This document shows, piece after piece, positions 8,168 through 14,942 of a DNA stretch of 19,122 nt. This DNA is from Myxococcales bacterium (GTDB lineage: Bacteria; Myxococcota; Myxococcia; Myxococcales; Anaeromyxobacteraceae): the NCBI GenBank assembly GCA_021779335.1, contig JAJYAW010000011.1, positions 1 through 19,122 on the forward strand. Direction: 5' to 3'. Position numbers and translations under genes: made by a program. Each line of letters begins with the position of its first letter. Position 1 is the stretch's first letter. Below the pieces are notes generated by a model that was given only the letters and a program-made list of their open reading frames with translations, was not told the origin of the DNA and searched no databases.

Positions 8168-8404
8168 ATGGCTGCCATCAAGGTCAAGCTGGTCAAGGGG
8201 CTGGCCGGGATCCCGGAGGCGCACCGCCTCACGGTCACCGGCATGGGCCTCAAGAAGACCAACTCCGTGAAGCTCCTGCCCGATACCCCCCAGACCATGG
8301 GGATGATCTCCAAGGTGTCCTACCTGGTGGCCTGGGAGCGCGTCGACGCCCCGGCCCCCGCCGGCCGCAAGGCCCGCAAGAAGGCGGCCGCCGTCCGCTC
8401 GTAG
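8168..8404 (+). CDS. rpmD: 50S ribosomal protein L30 with C-terminal tail
   Basis: Small large-subunit protein L30. The core reads IKVKLVKGLAGIPEAHRLTV, then GLKKTNSVKLLPDTPQTMGM and ISKVSYLV, as expected for the family. At 78 residues it exceeds the usual 58-62. The surplus is a Pro/Ala then Arg/Lys-rich tail (APAPAGRKARKKAAAVRS). The ATG follows AGGAG, 11 bases after rpsE. Confidence 0.96.
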   Translation: MAAIKVKLVKGLAGIPEAHRLTVTGMGLKKTNSVKLLPDTPQTMGMISKVSYLVAWERVDAPAPAGRKARKKAAAVRS

Positions 8405-8438
8405 CGGCGCCGGCCCCGTGCTAGAAGGAGAGCCTTCC

Positions 8439-8936
8439 ATGTCGCTCAGCAAGCTCAAGGTGCCCAAGGGCGCCAAGGCCGTTCGCAAGCGCGTCGGCCG
8501 CGGCCAGGCCTCCGGGCTCGGCAAGACCGCCGGTCGCGGCGGAAAGGGCCAGAAGGCCCGCTCCGGCAACATGCGGTTCGAGGGGTTCGAAGGCGGCCAG
8601 ATGCCGCTGCAGCGCCGCCTCCCGAAGTTCGGCTTCACGAACATCCACCGCCGCGAGTTCGCGGAGGTGAAGGTCGGGGCCCTCGAGGGGCTCACCGGCC
8701 TGGTCGACACGGCGGCGCTCCGGGCCAACGGCCTGGTGCGCGGCCGGTTCGACGGCGTGGTCCTCCTCGCCGGCGGCGAGCTCACCAGCAAGGTGACGGT
8801 CAAGGTCGACCGCGCCACCGCCGGGGCGCGCGCTGCCGTCGAGAAGGCCGGCGGCACGGTGGAGCTCCTGCCGGCCCCGGTGACCATGTACCAGCAGGCC
8901 AAGGCCGCGAAGCAGGCCGCCAAGGCCAAGGCGTAG
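8439..8936 (+). CDS. rplO: 50S ribosomal protein L15
   Basis: Large-subunit protein L15, a late assembly protein. The 165-residue product has the glycine/basic N-terminal extension GRGQASGLGKTAGRGGKGQK, the MPLQRRLPKFGF motif and a globular C-terminal domain ending in an Ala/Lys tail. The start is ATG 8439, because AGAAGGAG (8423-8430) lies 8 bases upstream and the family start SLSKLKVPKG follows. A GTG at 8418 in frame would place the Shine-Dalgarno inside the coding region, so I reject it. Confidence 0.97.
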   Translation: MSLSKLKVPKGAKAVRKRVGRGQASGLGKTAGRGGKGQKARSGNMRFEGFEGGQMPLQRRLPKFGFTNIHRREFAEVKVGALEGLTGLVDTAALRANGLVRGRFDGVVLLAGGELTSKVTVKVDRATAGARAAVEKAGGTVELLPAPVTMYQQAKAAKQAAKAKA

Positions 8937-8954
8937 CGCCGGAAGGGCCCGTCC

Positions 8955-10289
8955 ATGGCGAGCGGTCTCACCAACATCTTCCGCGTTCCCGAGCTGCGCA
9001 AGCGGCTCGTCTTCTCCCTGGGCATGCTGGCCGTCTACCGGCTGGGCATCTTCGTCACCACGCCCGGGGTGGACCGCAAGGCCATGGGCGAGATCGTGCG
9101 CTCCAGCAGCACGCTCGGGCTGCTCAGCTTCTTCTCCGGCGGCGCGCTGGAGCAGCTCTCGATCTTCGCGCTCGGCATCATGCCGTACGTGTCGGCCTCC
9201 ATCATCCTGCAGCTCCTCGCGGTCGTGGTCCCGTCCCTGGAGAAGCTGCAGAAGGAGGGCGAGCTGGGGCAGCGCAAGATCACGCAGTACACGCGCTACC
9301 TGACCATCGTCCTCTCGGCCGTCCAGGGCTACGGCATCGCAGCCTACCTGGAGACGCTCACGACCGGGGCCGGCCTCAAGGTGGTGGCCGAGCCGGGCTG
9401 GTCCTTCCGGCTCCTCACCATGATCTCCCTGGCGGCCGGCACCGCCTTCATCATGTGGATGGGCGAGCAGATCACCGAGCGAGGAATCGGCAACGGCATC
9501 TCGCTGGTGATCTTCGCGGGCATCGTCGCCCGCGCGCCGGCCGCCGCCTACCAGACCTTCATGGCCTACCGGGCCCCCGGGTCGCAGATGACCGAGCTCG
9601 GCCTGCTCATCCTGGCCGTCGTCATGATGGTGGTCATCGGCGCCATCGTCTTCGTGGAGCGCGGCCAGCGCCGCATCCCCATCCAGTACGCCAAGCGGGT
9701 GGTCGGCCGGAAGCTCTACGGCGGCCAGTCGACCCACCTGCCGCTCAAGGTCAACACCTCGGGCGTCATCCCGCCCATCTTCGCCAGCTCCCTGCTGCTC
9801 TTCCCCACCACGCTGGCCGGCTGGTTCCCGTTCCTCTCGGCGCTGCAGTCGGCGCTGGCCCCCGGCACGCTCATCTACAACACGCTGTACGTGCTGCTCA
9901 TCGTCTTCTTCGCCTACTTCTACACCGCGGTGACGTTCAACCCGGTCGACGTGGCCGACAACCTGAAGAAGTACGGCGGCTACATCCCGGGCATCCGGCC
10001 GGGCAAGAAGACCGCCGACTACATCGACCACGTGCTCTCCCGCATCACCTTCGGTGGGGCGATGTACCTGGCGGCAGTGTGCGTGCTGCCGACCATCATC
10101 ACCAGCGAGTTCGGAGTCACCTTCTTCTTCGGGGGCACCTCGCTCCTCATCGTGGTGGGCGTGGCCCTCGACACCGTGCAGCAGATCGAGGGGCACCTCA
10201 TCACCCGCCACTACGAGGGCTTCACCGGTCCTCGCGGCCCCCGCATCCGCGGACGCTCGGTGGCCTCCGGCCAGCCGGTCGGGGCATGA
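8955..10289 (+). CDS. secY: Protein translocase subunit SecY
   Basis: Central channel subunit of the Sec translocon in the inner membrane. The 444-residue product carries about ten hydrophobic segments. Conserved landmarks include VYRLGIFVTTPGVD near the N-terminus, the FFSGGALEQLSIFALGIMPY region of TM2, the cytosolic loop FVERGQRRIPIQYAKR followed by GGQSTHLPLKVN, the NPVDVADNLKKYGGYIPGIR loop, and the C-terminal RHYEGF. The ATG follows GGAAGGG, 18 bases after rplO. The short basic tail after RHYEGF is not unusual. The usual spc-operon position supports the call. Confidence 0.99.
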   Translation: MASGLTNIFRVPELRKRLVFSLGMLAVYRLGIFVTTPGVDRKAMGEIVRSSSTLGLLSFFSGGALEQLSIFALGIMPYVSASIILQLLAVVVPSLEKLQKEGELGQRKITQYTRYLTIVLSAVQGYGIAAYLETLTTGAGLKVVAEPGWSFRLLTMISLAAGTAFIMWMGEQITERGIGNGISLVIFAGIVARAPAAAYQTFMAYRAPGSQMTELGLLILAVVMMVVIGAIVFVERGQRRIPIQYAKRVVGRKLYGGQSTHLPLKVNTSGVIPPIFASSLLLFPTTLAGWFPFLSALQSALAPGTLIYNTLYVLLIVFFAYFYTAVTFNPVDVADNLKKYGGYIPGIRPGKKTADYIDHVLSRITFGGAMYLAAVCVLPTIITSEFGVTFFFGGTSLLIVVGVALDTVQQIEGHLITRHYEGFTGPRGPRIRGRSVASGQPVGA

Positions 10290-10296
10290 TGCCGGT

Positions 10297-10316
10297 GGCG
10301 CCCGCCCCCGGGCGCC
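10297..10316 (+). other. Strong GC-only hairpin between secY and adk
   Basis: GGCGCCCG (10297-10304) pairs perfectly with CGGGCGCC (10309-10316) around a CCCC loop, giving eight consecutive G-C pairs. It starts 7 bases after the secY stop and lies before the adk Shine-Dalgarno. No T-run follows, so it does not look like an intrinsic terminator. It may stabilise or separate the secY and adk messages. Confidence 0.45.
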
Positions 10317-10337
10317 CGGCCCGCTCGAGGTGACACG

Positions 10338-10982
10338 ATGATCCTCATCCTGCTCGGCCCGCCGGGCGCGGGGAAGGGCACCCAGGCCAAGCTGCTGGCG
10401 GCGGCGCTCGCCGTCCCGCACATCTCCACGGGTGACATGTTCCGCGACCACAAGGCGCGCGGCACCGAGATCGGCAAGCGGGTCCAGGCCATCATGGACG
10501 CCGGGGGCCTGGTCACCGACGAGATCACCAACGCCATGGTGGAGGAGCGGCTGGCCCGGGCCGACGTGGCGACGGGCTGCATCCTGGACGGCTACCCGCG
10601 CACCGTGGGGCAGGCCGTCTTCCTCGACGGCCTGCTGGCCCGCCTCGGGCGGCCGCTCGGGAAGGTGGTCTCCTACGAGGTCTCCGAGGCGGCCCTGGTG
10701 GAGCGCATCGGCGGCCGGCGCAGCTGCGCCAGCTGCGGCGCCGTCTACCACGTGACGCAGCAGCCCCCGCGGCAGGCCGGTCGCTGCGACAAGGACGGCG
10801 CGGCGCTGGTCCTCCGCGAGGACGACAAGCCGGAGAACGTCCGCAAGCGGATGCAGGAGTACGCCACCAAGACCGCGCCCCTCAAGGCCTACTACCAGGC
10901 CCGCGGGCAGGTGGTCGAGGTGGACGGGCTCGGCGAGCCGGCCGTCATCCTGGCGGCCACCAGGCAGCTGCTGGGCCGCTAG
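10338..10982 (+). CDS. adk: Adenylate kinase, zinc-type LID
   Basis: Cytosolic adenylate kinase, catalysing ATP + AMP <-> 2 ADP. The 214-residue product has the P-loop GPPGAGKGT at residues 7-15, the AMP-binding STGDMFR and the DGYPRT motif at about 84-89. The LID domain is the long form with Cys130, Cys133, Cys150 and Asp153. This is the Cys3-Asp zinc site known from Bacillus subtilis Adk, rather than Cys4 or the zinc-free Gram-negative LID. The ATG follows GAGGTGA. Position between secY and map is common in bacteria. Confidence 0.98.
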   Translation: MILILLGPPGAGKGTQAKLLAAALAVPHISTGDMFRDHKARGTEIGKRVQAIMDAGGLVTDEITNAMVEERLARADVATGCILDGYPRTVGQAVFLDGLLARLGRPLGKVVSYEVSEAALVERIGGRRSCASCGAVYHVTQQPPRQAGRCDKDGAALVLREDDKPENVRKRMQEYATKTAPLKAYYQARGQVVEVDGLGEPAVILAATRQLLGR

Positions 10983-10999
10983 GCCCGGGTCCCCACCGC

Positions 11000-11806
11000 A
11001 TGGACGCCCACGCCCGCGAGCGCATCGCCCTCCGCTCTCGCGACGAGATCGCCCGCATCCGCGAGGCGTGCCTGGTGGTCCACGACATCCTCAGGGAGCT
11101 GGCCGCAGCGGCCGTCCCGGGTGTCAGCACCGCCGAGCTGGATCGGCTCGCGGAGGCGCGCACGCGGGCGCGCGGCGCGGAGCCGGCCTTCCTCGGCTAT
11201 CACGGCTACCCCGCCTCGGTGTGCATCTCGGTGAACGAGCAGGTGGTGCACGGCATCCCCTCGCCGCACCGCGTCCTCCGCGAGGGCGACCTCGTCGGGC
11301 TCGACTTCGGCGTGGTGCTGGGCGGCTTCTACGGCGACTCGGCCATCACCGTCCCGGTGGGCCGGATCCCGGAGGCGGCGCGCCGGCTCATCGAGGTCAC
11401 CGAGGGCGCCCTGGCGGCGGCGGTGGCCGCGGCCAGGCCCGAGGGGCGGGTGGGGGACATCGGCGCCGCCGTCCAGGCCCACGTCGAGGCGCGCGGCTTC
11501 TCGGTGGTGCGCGATTTCGTGGGCCACGGCATCGGCCGCCGGCTCCACGAGCCGCCCCAGGTCCCGAACTACGGCTCCCCGGGCACCGGCCAGCGGCTCC
11601 GGACCGGCATGGTCCTGGCCATCGAGCCGATGGTCAACGCGGGTCGCTTCGAGGTGGAGACCCTCGACGACGGCTGGACCGCCGTGACTCAGGACGGCAG
11701 TCTTTCCGCGCACTTCGAGCACACAGTGGCCATCACGGACGACGGCCCGGAGATCCTGACGTTACCCGAGGGTGCCACTGGGGTACCCCCCGGTCGAGGT
11801 GGGTAA
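11000..11806 (+). CDS. map: Methionine aminopeptidase, type I
   Basis: Removes the initiator Met from nascent proteins at the ribosome exit. All five metal ligands of the pita-bread fold are visible in the 268-residue product: Asp102 and Asp113 (GLDFG and FYGDSA), His176 (VGHGIG), Glu209 (AIEPM) and Glu240 (HFEHT). The substrate-site histidine His84 (VVHGIPS) is also present. The start ATG 11000 lies 17 bases after adk with no obvious Shine-Dalgarno, so it may depend on coupling to adk. The length fits type I enzymes without an SH3-type extension, although a short Gly/Pro tail follows the last strand. infA, often next, is missing. Confidence 0.97.
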   Translation: MDAHARERIALRSRDEIARIREACLVVHDILRELAAAAVPGVSTAELDRLAEARTRARGAEPAFLGYHGYPASVCISVNEQVVHGIPSPHRVLREGDLVGLDFGVVLGGFYGDSAITVPVGRIPEAARRLIEVTEGALAAAVAAARPEGRVGDIGAAVQAHVEARGFSVVRDFVGHGIGRRLHEPPQVPNYGSPGTGQRLRTGMVLAIEPMVNAGRFEVETLDDGWTAVTQDGSLSAHFEHTVAITDDGPEILTLPEGATGVPPGRGG

Positions 11807-11840
11807 GAGGAGGCCGCGGCTTCTCGGTGCAGGGCCGTGC

Positions 11841-11869
11841 TTGCACGAGAAAAAGGCCTGTGTTATAGC
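11841..11869 (+). promoter_or_regulatory. Predicted promoter for the rpmJ-rpsM-rpsK-rpsD-rpoA-rplQ block
   Basis: TTGCAC (11841-11846) is followed after 17 bases by TATAGC (11864-11869). The -10 is preceded by TG at the extended -10 position (TGTTATAGC). This is one of the few AT-rich patches in the window and lies in the largest intergenic gap (230 bases). Transcription would begin near 11875, giving a leader of about 160 bases before rpmJ. The -35 is a weak match, so the call rests mainly on the extended -10, spacing and location. Confidence 0.55.
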
Positions 11870-11907
11870 GCCCCCTCCGTAAAGCCGCGAGCAGGGGGCG
11901 GCTGATC

Positions 11908-11933
11908 CGGGAAATCCCGGAGAAATTTCGGGC
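11908..11933 (+). other. Two mutually exclusive small hairpins in the rpmJ leader
   Basis: CCGGG (11908-11912) pairs with CCCGG (11917-11921) around AAAT. Alternatively CCCG (11917-11920) pairs with CGGG (11930-11933). The shared strand means only one can form. Such alternative pairing upstream of a terminator-like hairpin is what a leader switch would show, but each stem is short and the idea is inference. Confidence 0.25.
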
Positions 11934-11972
11934 GGCTAGCCTCATTCGGGAGCGCGGTTTGCTCCTGCCGCC

Positions 11973-12009
11973 GGTCCCGCCGGAAGGCTCGGCGGGGCTT
12001 TTCGTCTTT
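11973..12009 (+). terminator. Terminator-like hairpin in the rpmJ leader
   Basis: A 10-bp stem (GGTCCCGCCG at 11973-11982 with CGGCGGGGCT at 11990-11999, including two G-T wobbles) closes a 7-base loop. It is followed by TTTCGTCTTT. This is the best intrinsic-terminator match in the window. It lies downstream of the predicted promoter and 27 bases before the rpmJ start. It could terminate readthrough from the map end or act as an attenuator for the alpha block. Confidence 0.5.
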
Positions 12010-12036
12010 GATGAGTGGTCCAGGGAGGCGTCGGTC

Positions 12037-12153
12037 ATGAAGGTCCGCGCGTCGGTCAAGAAGATTTGCGACAAGTGCAAGGTCATCAAGCGCAAGGGCA
12101 CCGTGCGGGTCATCTGCCCGGCCAACCCCCGTCACAAGCAGCGCCAAGGCTAG
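12037..12153 (+). CDS. rpmJ: 50S ribosomal protein L36, zinc type
   Basis: The smallest large-subunit protein. The 38-residue product starts MKVRASVKKICDKCKVIKRK. It has the zinc ligands Cys11, Cys14, Cys27 and His33, ending NPRHKQRQG, so it is the C+ form. ATG 12037 follows GGGAGG (12023-12028). An upstream in-frame ATG would add 26 non-conserved residues read across the terminator-like hairpin and is rejected. It opens the alpha block; infA is normally just upstream in many bacteria but is not here. Confidence 0.96.
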   Translation: MKVRASVKKICDKCKVIKRKGTVRVICPANPRHKQRQG

Positions 12154-12189
12154 CCCGATCTAGCCCGGCCGAGACTGGAGAACAGACGA

Positions 12190-12579
12190 ATGGCTCGCAT
12201 CGCCGGCGTCGACCTTCCCCGCGAGAAGCGGATCGAGGTCAGCCTGCAGTACATCTACGGAGTCGGCCGGACCACCGCGCAGCGCATCTGCGAGGCGGCC
12301 AAGGTCGACGTGGTCACCCGCACCAAGGACCTCACCGATGACGAGGTCCGCCGGATCCGCGAGACCATCGAGCAGCAGCTCAAGGTGGAGGGCGACCTCC
12401 GCCGCGAGATCTCGATGAACATCAAGCGGCTCATGGACCTGGGCTGCTACCGCGGCCTGCGCCACCGCAAGGGCCTGCCGGTCCGCGGCCAGCGCACCCA
12501 CACCAACGCGCGCACGCGCAAGGGCCCGAAGAAGGGGCTCGTGCGCAAGGCGCCGACCGCGGCGCCCGCGCCGAAGTAA
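12190..12579 (+). CDS. rpsM: 30S ribosomal protein S13
   Basis: Small-subunit head protein S13, which forms intersubunit bridges with L5 and contacts P-site tRNA through its tail. The 129-residue product opens MARIAGVDLPREKRIEVSL. It has the helix-hairpin region YIYGVGRTTAQRI and the signature GCYRGLRHRKGLPVRGQRTH with NARTRKGPKK. The tail ends in an Ala/Pro/Lys run (APTAAPAPK), longer than usual. The ATG follows TGGAGA. Confidence 0.98.
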   Translation: MARIAGVDLPREKRIEVSLQYIYGVGRTTAQRICEAAKVDVVTRTKDLTDDEVRRIRETIEQQLKVEGDLRREISMNIKRLMDLGCYRGLRHRKGLPVRGQRTHTNARTRKGPKKGLVRKAPTAAPAPK

Positions 12580-12609
12580 CCCAGCACATCTTCTACCGGA
12601 GATAGACGA

Positions 12610-13119
12610 GTGGCCGACGAGAAGCAGACGACGGAGAAGCCCGCCAAGAAGCCCGAGGCGGCGCCCAAGGTGGAGGAGAGCAGCGCTCCCTCCGTGCCGA
12701 ACCTGGGTGGCATCGAGCCCATCACGGCTTCGCCCGTCACCCCGAAGAAGGGGAAGAAGCGGGTCAAGAAGAACATCGCCAGCGGCATCGTGCACATCGC
12801 GGCGTCGTTCAACAACACGATGATCACCATCACCGACCCGACCGGGAACGTCATCTCCTGGTCGAGCGCCGGCGCGCGCGGCTTCAAGGGCTCGCGCAAG
12901 TCGACGCCGTTCGCCGCGCAGGTGGCGGCGGGCGACGCCGCGGCCAAGGCCATGGAGCACGGCCTCAAGTCGGTCTCGGTGGTCGTCACGGGGCCTGGCG
13001 CGGGACGCGAGTCCGCGCTGCGGGCCCTGGCCGCCGCCGGCCTCAAGATCTCGCTCATCCGGGACGTCACCCCGATCCCGCACAACGGCTGCCGGCCGCC
13101 CAAGCGCCGTCGCGTCTGA
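12610..13119 (+). CDS. rpsK: 30S ribosomal protein S11 with long N-terminal extension
   Basis: Platform protein S11, which lines the mRNA path near the E site. The core has IASGIVHIAASFNNTMITIT, then DPTGNVISWSSAGARGFKGS, and the C-terminal VTPIPHNGCRPPKRRRV. The product has 169 residues against about 129 usually. The excess is an N-terminal segment of about 40 residues rich in Glu, Lys, Pro and Ala. The GTG at 12610 has a nearby CGGAGA and follows rpsM by 30 bases. No ATG or GTG with a Shine-Dalgarno is evident close to the conserved KKNIASG, so the extension is probably translated. Confidence 0.95.
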   Translation: MADEKQTTEKPAKKPEAAPKVEESSAPSVPNLGGIEPITASPVTPKKGKKRVKKNIASGIVHIAASFNNTMITITDPTGNVISWSSAGARGFKGSRKSTPFAAQVAAGDAAAKAMEHGLKSVSVVVTGPGAGRESALRALAAAGLKISLIRDVTPIPHNGCRPPKRRRV

Positions 13120-13134
13120 TCAGGAGAGACCACC

Positions 13135-13761
13135 GTGGCCCGTTACTGTGAGAGCGTCTGCCGGCTTTGCCGCCGGGAAAATCTGAAGATGTACCTGAAG
13201 GGCGACCGCTGCTACACCGACAAGTGCGCCATCGAGCGCCGCCCGTACCCGCCTGGCCAGCACGGCCAGGGTCGCGTCAAGTTCTCGGAGTACGGCGTCC
13301 AGCTCCGTGAGAAGCAGAAGGTGAAGCGCATGTACGGCCTCCTCGAGGCCGGCTTCCGCCACGCCTACGCCAACGCGGCCGCCCGCAAGGGCAAGACCGG
13401 CGAGAACCTGCTGCAGACGCTCGAGCTCCGGCTCGACAACGTGGTGTTCCGCCTGGGCTTCGCCGACACCCGCAACGAGGCCCGGCAGCTGGTCCGCCAC
13501 GGCCACTTCAAGGTGAACGGCCGCAAGGTGAACATCGCCAGCTACCAGTGCCGCGTCGGCGACGTCATCGAGCTCAAGGAGCGCTCCAGGAAGGTGGCGC
13601 GCATCGGCGAGGCGGTCGAGGCGGTGGACCGCCGCGGCGTGCCAGCCTGGCTGGACCTGGACAAGGCGGCCTTCAAGGGCACCGTGCGGACCGCGCCGTC
13701 GCGCGAGGAGATCACCATGCCCATCCAGGAGCAGCTCATCGTCGAGCTCTACTCGAAGTAG
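13135..13761 (+). CDS. rpsD: 30S ribosomal protein S4, zinc-binding type
   Basis: Primary 16S rRNA-binding assembly protein S4; in E. coli it represses the alpha operon. The 208-residue product carries Cys9, Cys12, Cys26 and Cys31 at its N-terminus, the zinc-finger spacing known from thermophilic S4. It also carries RPYPPGQHG and the S4 RNA-binding fold (LELRLDNVVFRLGFADTRNE, then ARQLVRHGHFKVNGRKV). The start is GTG at 13135 after AGGAGAG. It ends in the conserved IQEQLIVELYSK. A long 134-base spacer with a strong hairpin follows. Confidence 0.98.
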   Translation: MARYCESVCRLCRRENLKMYLKGDRCYTDKCAIERRPYPPGQHGQGRVKFSEYGVQLREKQKVKRMYGLLEAGFRHAYANAAARKGKTGENLLQTLELRLDNVVFRLGFADTRNEARQLVRHGHFKVNGRKVNIASYQCRVGDVIELKERSRKVARIGEAVEAVDRRGVPAWLDLDKAAFKGTVRTAPSREEITMPIQEQLIVELYSK

Positions 13762-13782
13762 CAGCAGCGCATCCAACCTCGA

Positions 13783-13808
13783 CGCGGGCCCGGGCGACCG
13801 GGCTCGCG
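13783..13808 (+). other. Very stable hairpin with GCGA tetraloop between rpsD and rpoA
   Basis: CGCGGGCCCGG (13783-13793) pairs with CCGGGCTCGCG (13798-13808) over 11 base pairs, one of them G-T. The loop is GCGA, a GNRA tetraloop. It lies in the 134-base rpsD-rpoA spacer, the longest gap inside the alpha block, which otherwise holds no gene or AT-rich promoter-like patch. No T-run follows, so it is not an intrinsic terminator. It may act in mRNA processing or in setting rpoA expression apart from the ribosomal genes. Confidence 0.55.
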
Positions 13809-13895
13809 CCGTCAGATGCCGCGCGCCCCACGGCGCCCCGACACCGCCAGGCTGGGCGGGGCCGGGGAGGGGGCGGCGGTTCCAGGAGACAGCCC

Positions 13896-14915
13896 ATGGC
13901 ATCGGACTCCATCAGCACCAAGAACTGGCGCGACCTCATCAAGCCCCGCGGGCTGAACGTCGACCAGGAGTCGCTCACCAACACGTACGGCAAGTTCGTG
14001 GCGGAGCCGCTGGAGCGCGGCTTCGGCATCACCCTCGGCAACTCGCTGCGCCGCGTGCTCCTCTCGAGCCTGCAGGGCGCGGCCATCACCTCGGTCAAGA
14101 TCGAGGGGGTGGAGCACGAGTTCATGACCATCCCCGAGGTCGCCGAGGACGTCACCGACATCATCCTCAACCTCAAGGAGGTCCTCCTCCAGATCCACAC
14201 CAACGAGGGGAAGACCGTCCGCATCGAGGCGGATGGGCCGAAGGAGATCAAGGCCGGCGACATCATCGTCGATGGCCAGGTCGAGGTCCTCAACCCCGGG
14301 CACCACGTCCTCACCATCAGCGAGGGCGGCCGGGTCCGCATGGAGATGACGGCGCGGCGCGGCCGCGGCTACGTGCCGGCCGACCGCAACAAGGTGCCGG
14401 GCTCGCCCATCGGCACCATCCCCATCGACGCGCTCTTCAGCCCCATCCGCAAGGTGAACTACCAGGTCACCAACGCGCGCGTCGGGCAGCAGACCGACTA
14501 CGACAAGCTGACCCTGGAGGTCTGGACCGACGGCTCGGTGGCCCCGGCCGACGCGGTGGCCTACGCCGCCAAGATCGTCAAGGAGCAGCTCTCCATCTTC
14601 ATCAACTTCGACGAGACCGAGGAGCCCGTCGAGGAGGTGAAGCCGGTCGAGGAGGCCAAGCTCAACGAGAACCTCTTCCGCTCGGTCGACGAGCTGGAGC
14701 TCTCGGTGCGCAGCGCCAACTGCCTGCAGAACGCCAACATCAAGACCATCGGCGACCTGGTGCAGAAGACCGAGGCCGAGATGCTGAAGACCAAGAACTT
14801 CGGCCGGAAGTCCTTGAAGGAGATCAAGGAGATCCTGGCCGAGATGGGCCTCTCGCTCGGGATGAAGCTCGAGAGCTGGCCGCCGAAGACCCCGCCCGCG
14901 GCGCCGAAGGCGTAG
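13896..14915 (+). CDS. rpoA: DNA-directed RNA polymerase subunit alpha
   Basis: Alpha subunit that nucleates RNA polymerase assembly and contacts activators and UP elements. The 339-residue product has an N-terminal dimerisation domain with FVAEPLERGFGITLGNSLRR and VLLSSLQGAAI. An acidic linker (EEPVEEVKPVEEAKLNENLF) follows. The C-terminal domain has LELSVRSANCLQNANI (Arg272 equivalent to the DNA-contacting Arg265 of E. coli), then KNFGRKSLKEIKEILAEMGL. ATG 13896 follows AGGAGA and gives the family start. Sequence style matches myxobacterial RpoA. The short tail is Ala/Pro/Lys-rich. Confidence 0.99.
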   Translation: MASDSISTKNWRDLIKPRGLNVDQESLTNTYGKFVAEPLERGFGITLGNSLRRVLLSSLQGAAITSVKIEGVEHEFMTIPEVAEDVTDIILNLKEVLLQIHTNEGKTVRIEADGPKEIKAGDIIVDGQVEVLNPGHHVLTISEGGRVRMEMTARRGRGYVPADRNKVPGSPIGTIPIDALFSPIRKVNYQVTNARVGQQTDYDKLTLEVWTDGSVAPADAVAYAAKIVKEQLSIFINFDETEEPVEEVKPVEEAKLNENLFRSVDELELSVRSANCLQNANIKTIGDLVQKTEAEMLKTKNFGRKSLKEIKEILAEMGLSLGMKLESWPPKTPPAAPKA

Positions 14916-14942
14916 CGTACCGGACACGCAAGGGAGAATGAG

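Noticed and set aside
8418..8420. GTG start for rplO
   Set aside because: It would put the AGAAGGAG Shine-Dalgarno inside the coding sequence and add seven non-conserved residues.
8421..10751. A 776-codon minus-strand open frame across rplO, secY and adk
   Set aside because: It is antisense to three certain genes and low-complexity (Gly/Arg/Asp/His/Leu-rich). Long antisense frames are expected in high-GC DNA with GC-rich third positions.
11869..11900. 8-bp stem CGCCCCCT/AGGGGGCG near the predicted promoter
   Set aside because: Its left arm overlaps the -10 and probable start site, so it would not be wholly within the RNA, and no T-run follows.
11959..12036. Upstream start extending rpmJ by 26 residues
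   Set aside because: The extension would be translated through the terminator-like hairpin and is not part of the L36 family, which begins at MKVR.
12150..12167. Short direct repeat CTAGCCCG at the rpmJ stop
   Set aside because: Two copies of eight bases two bases apart, one including the stop codon; too short to carry meaning without other copies.
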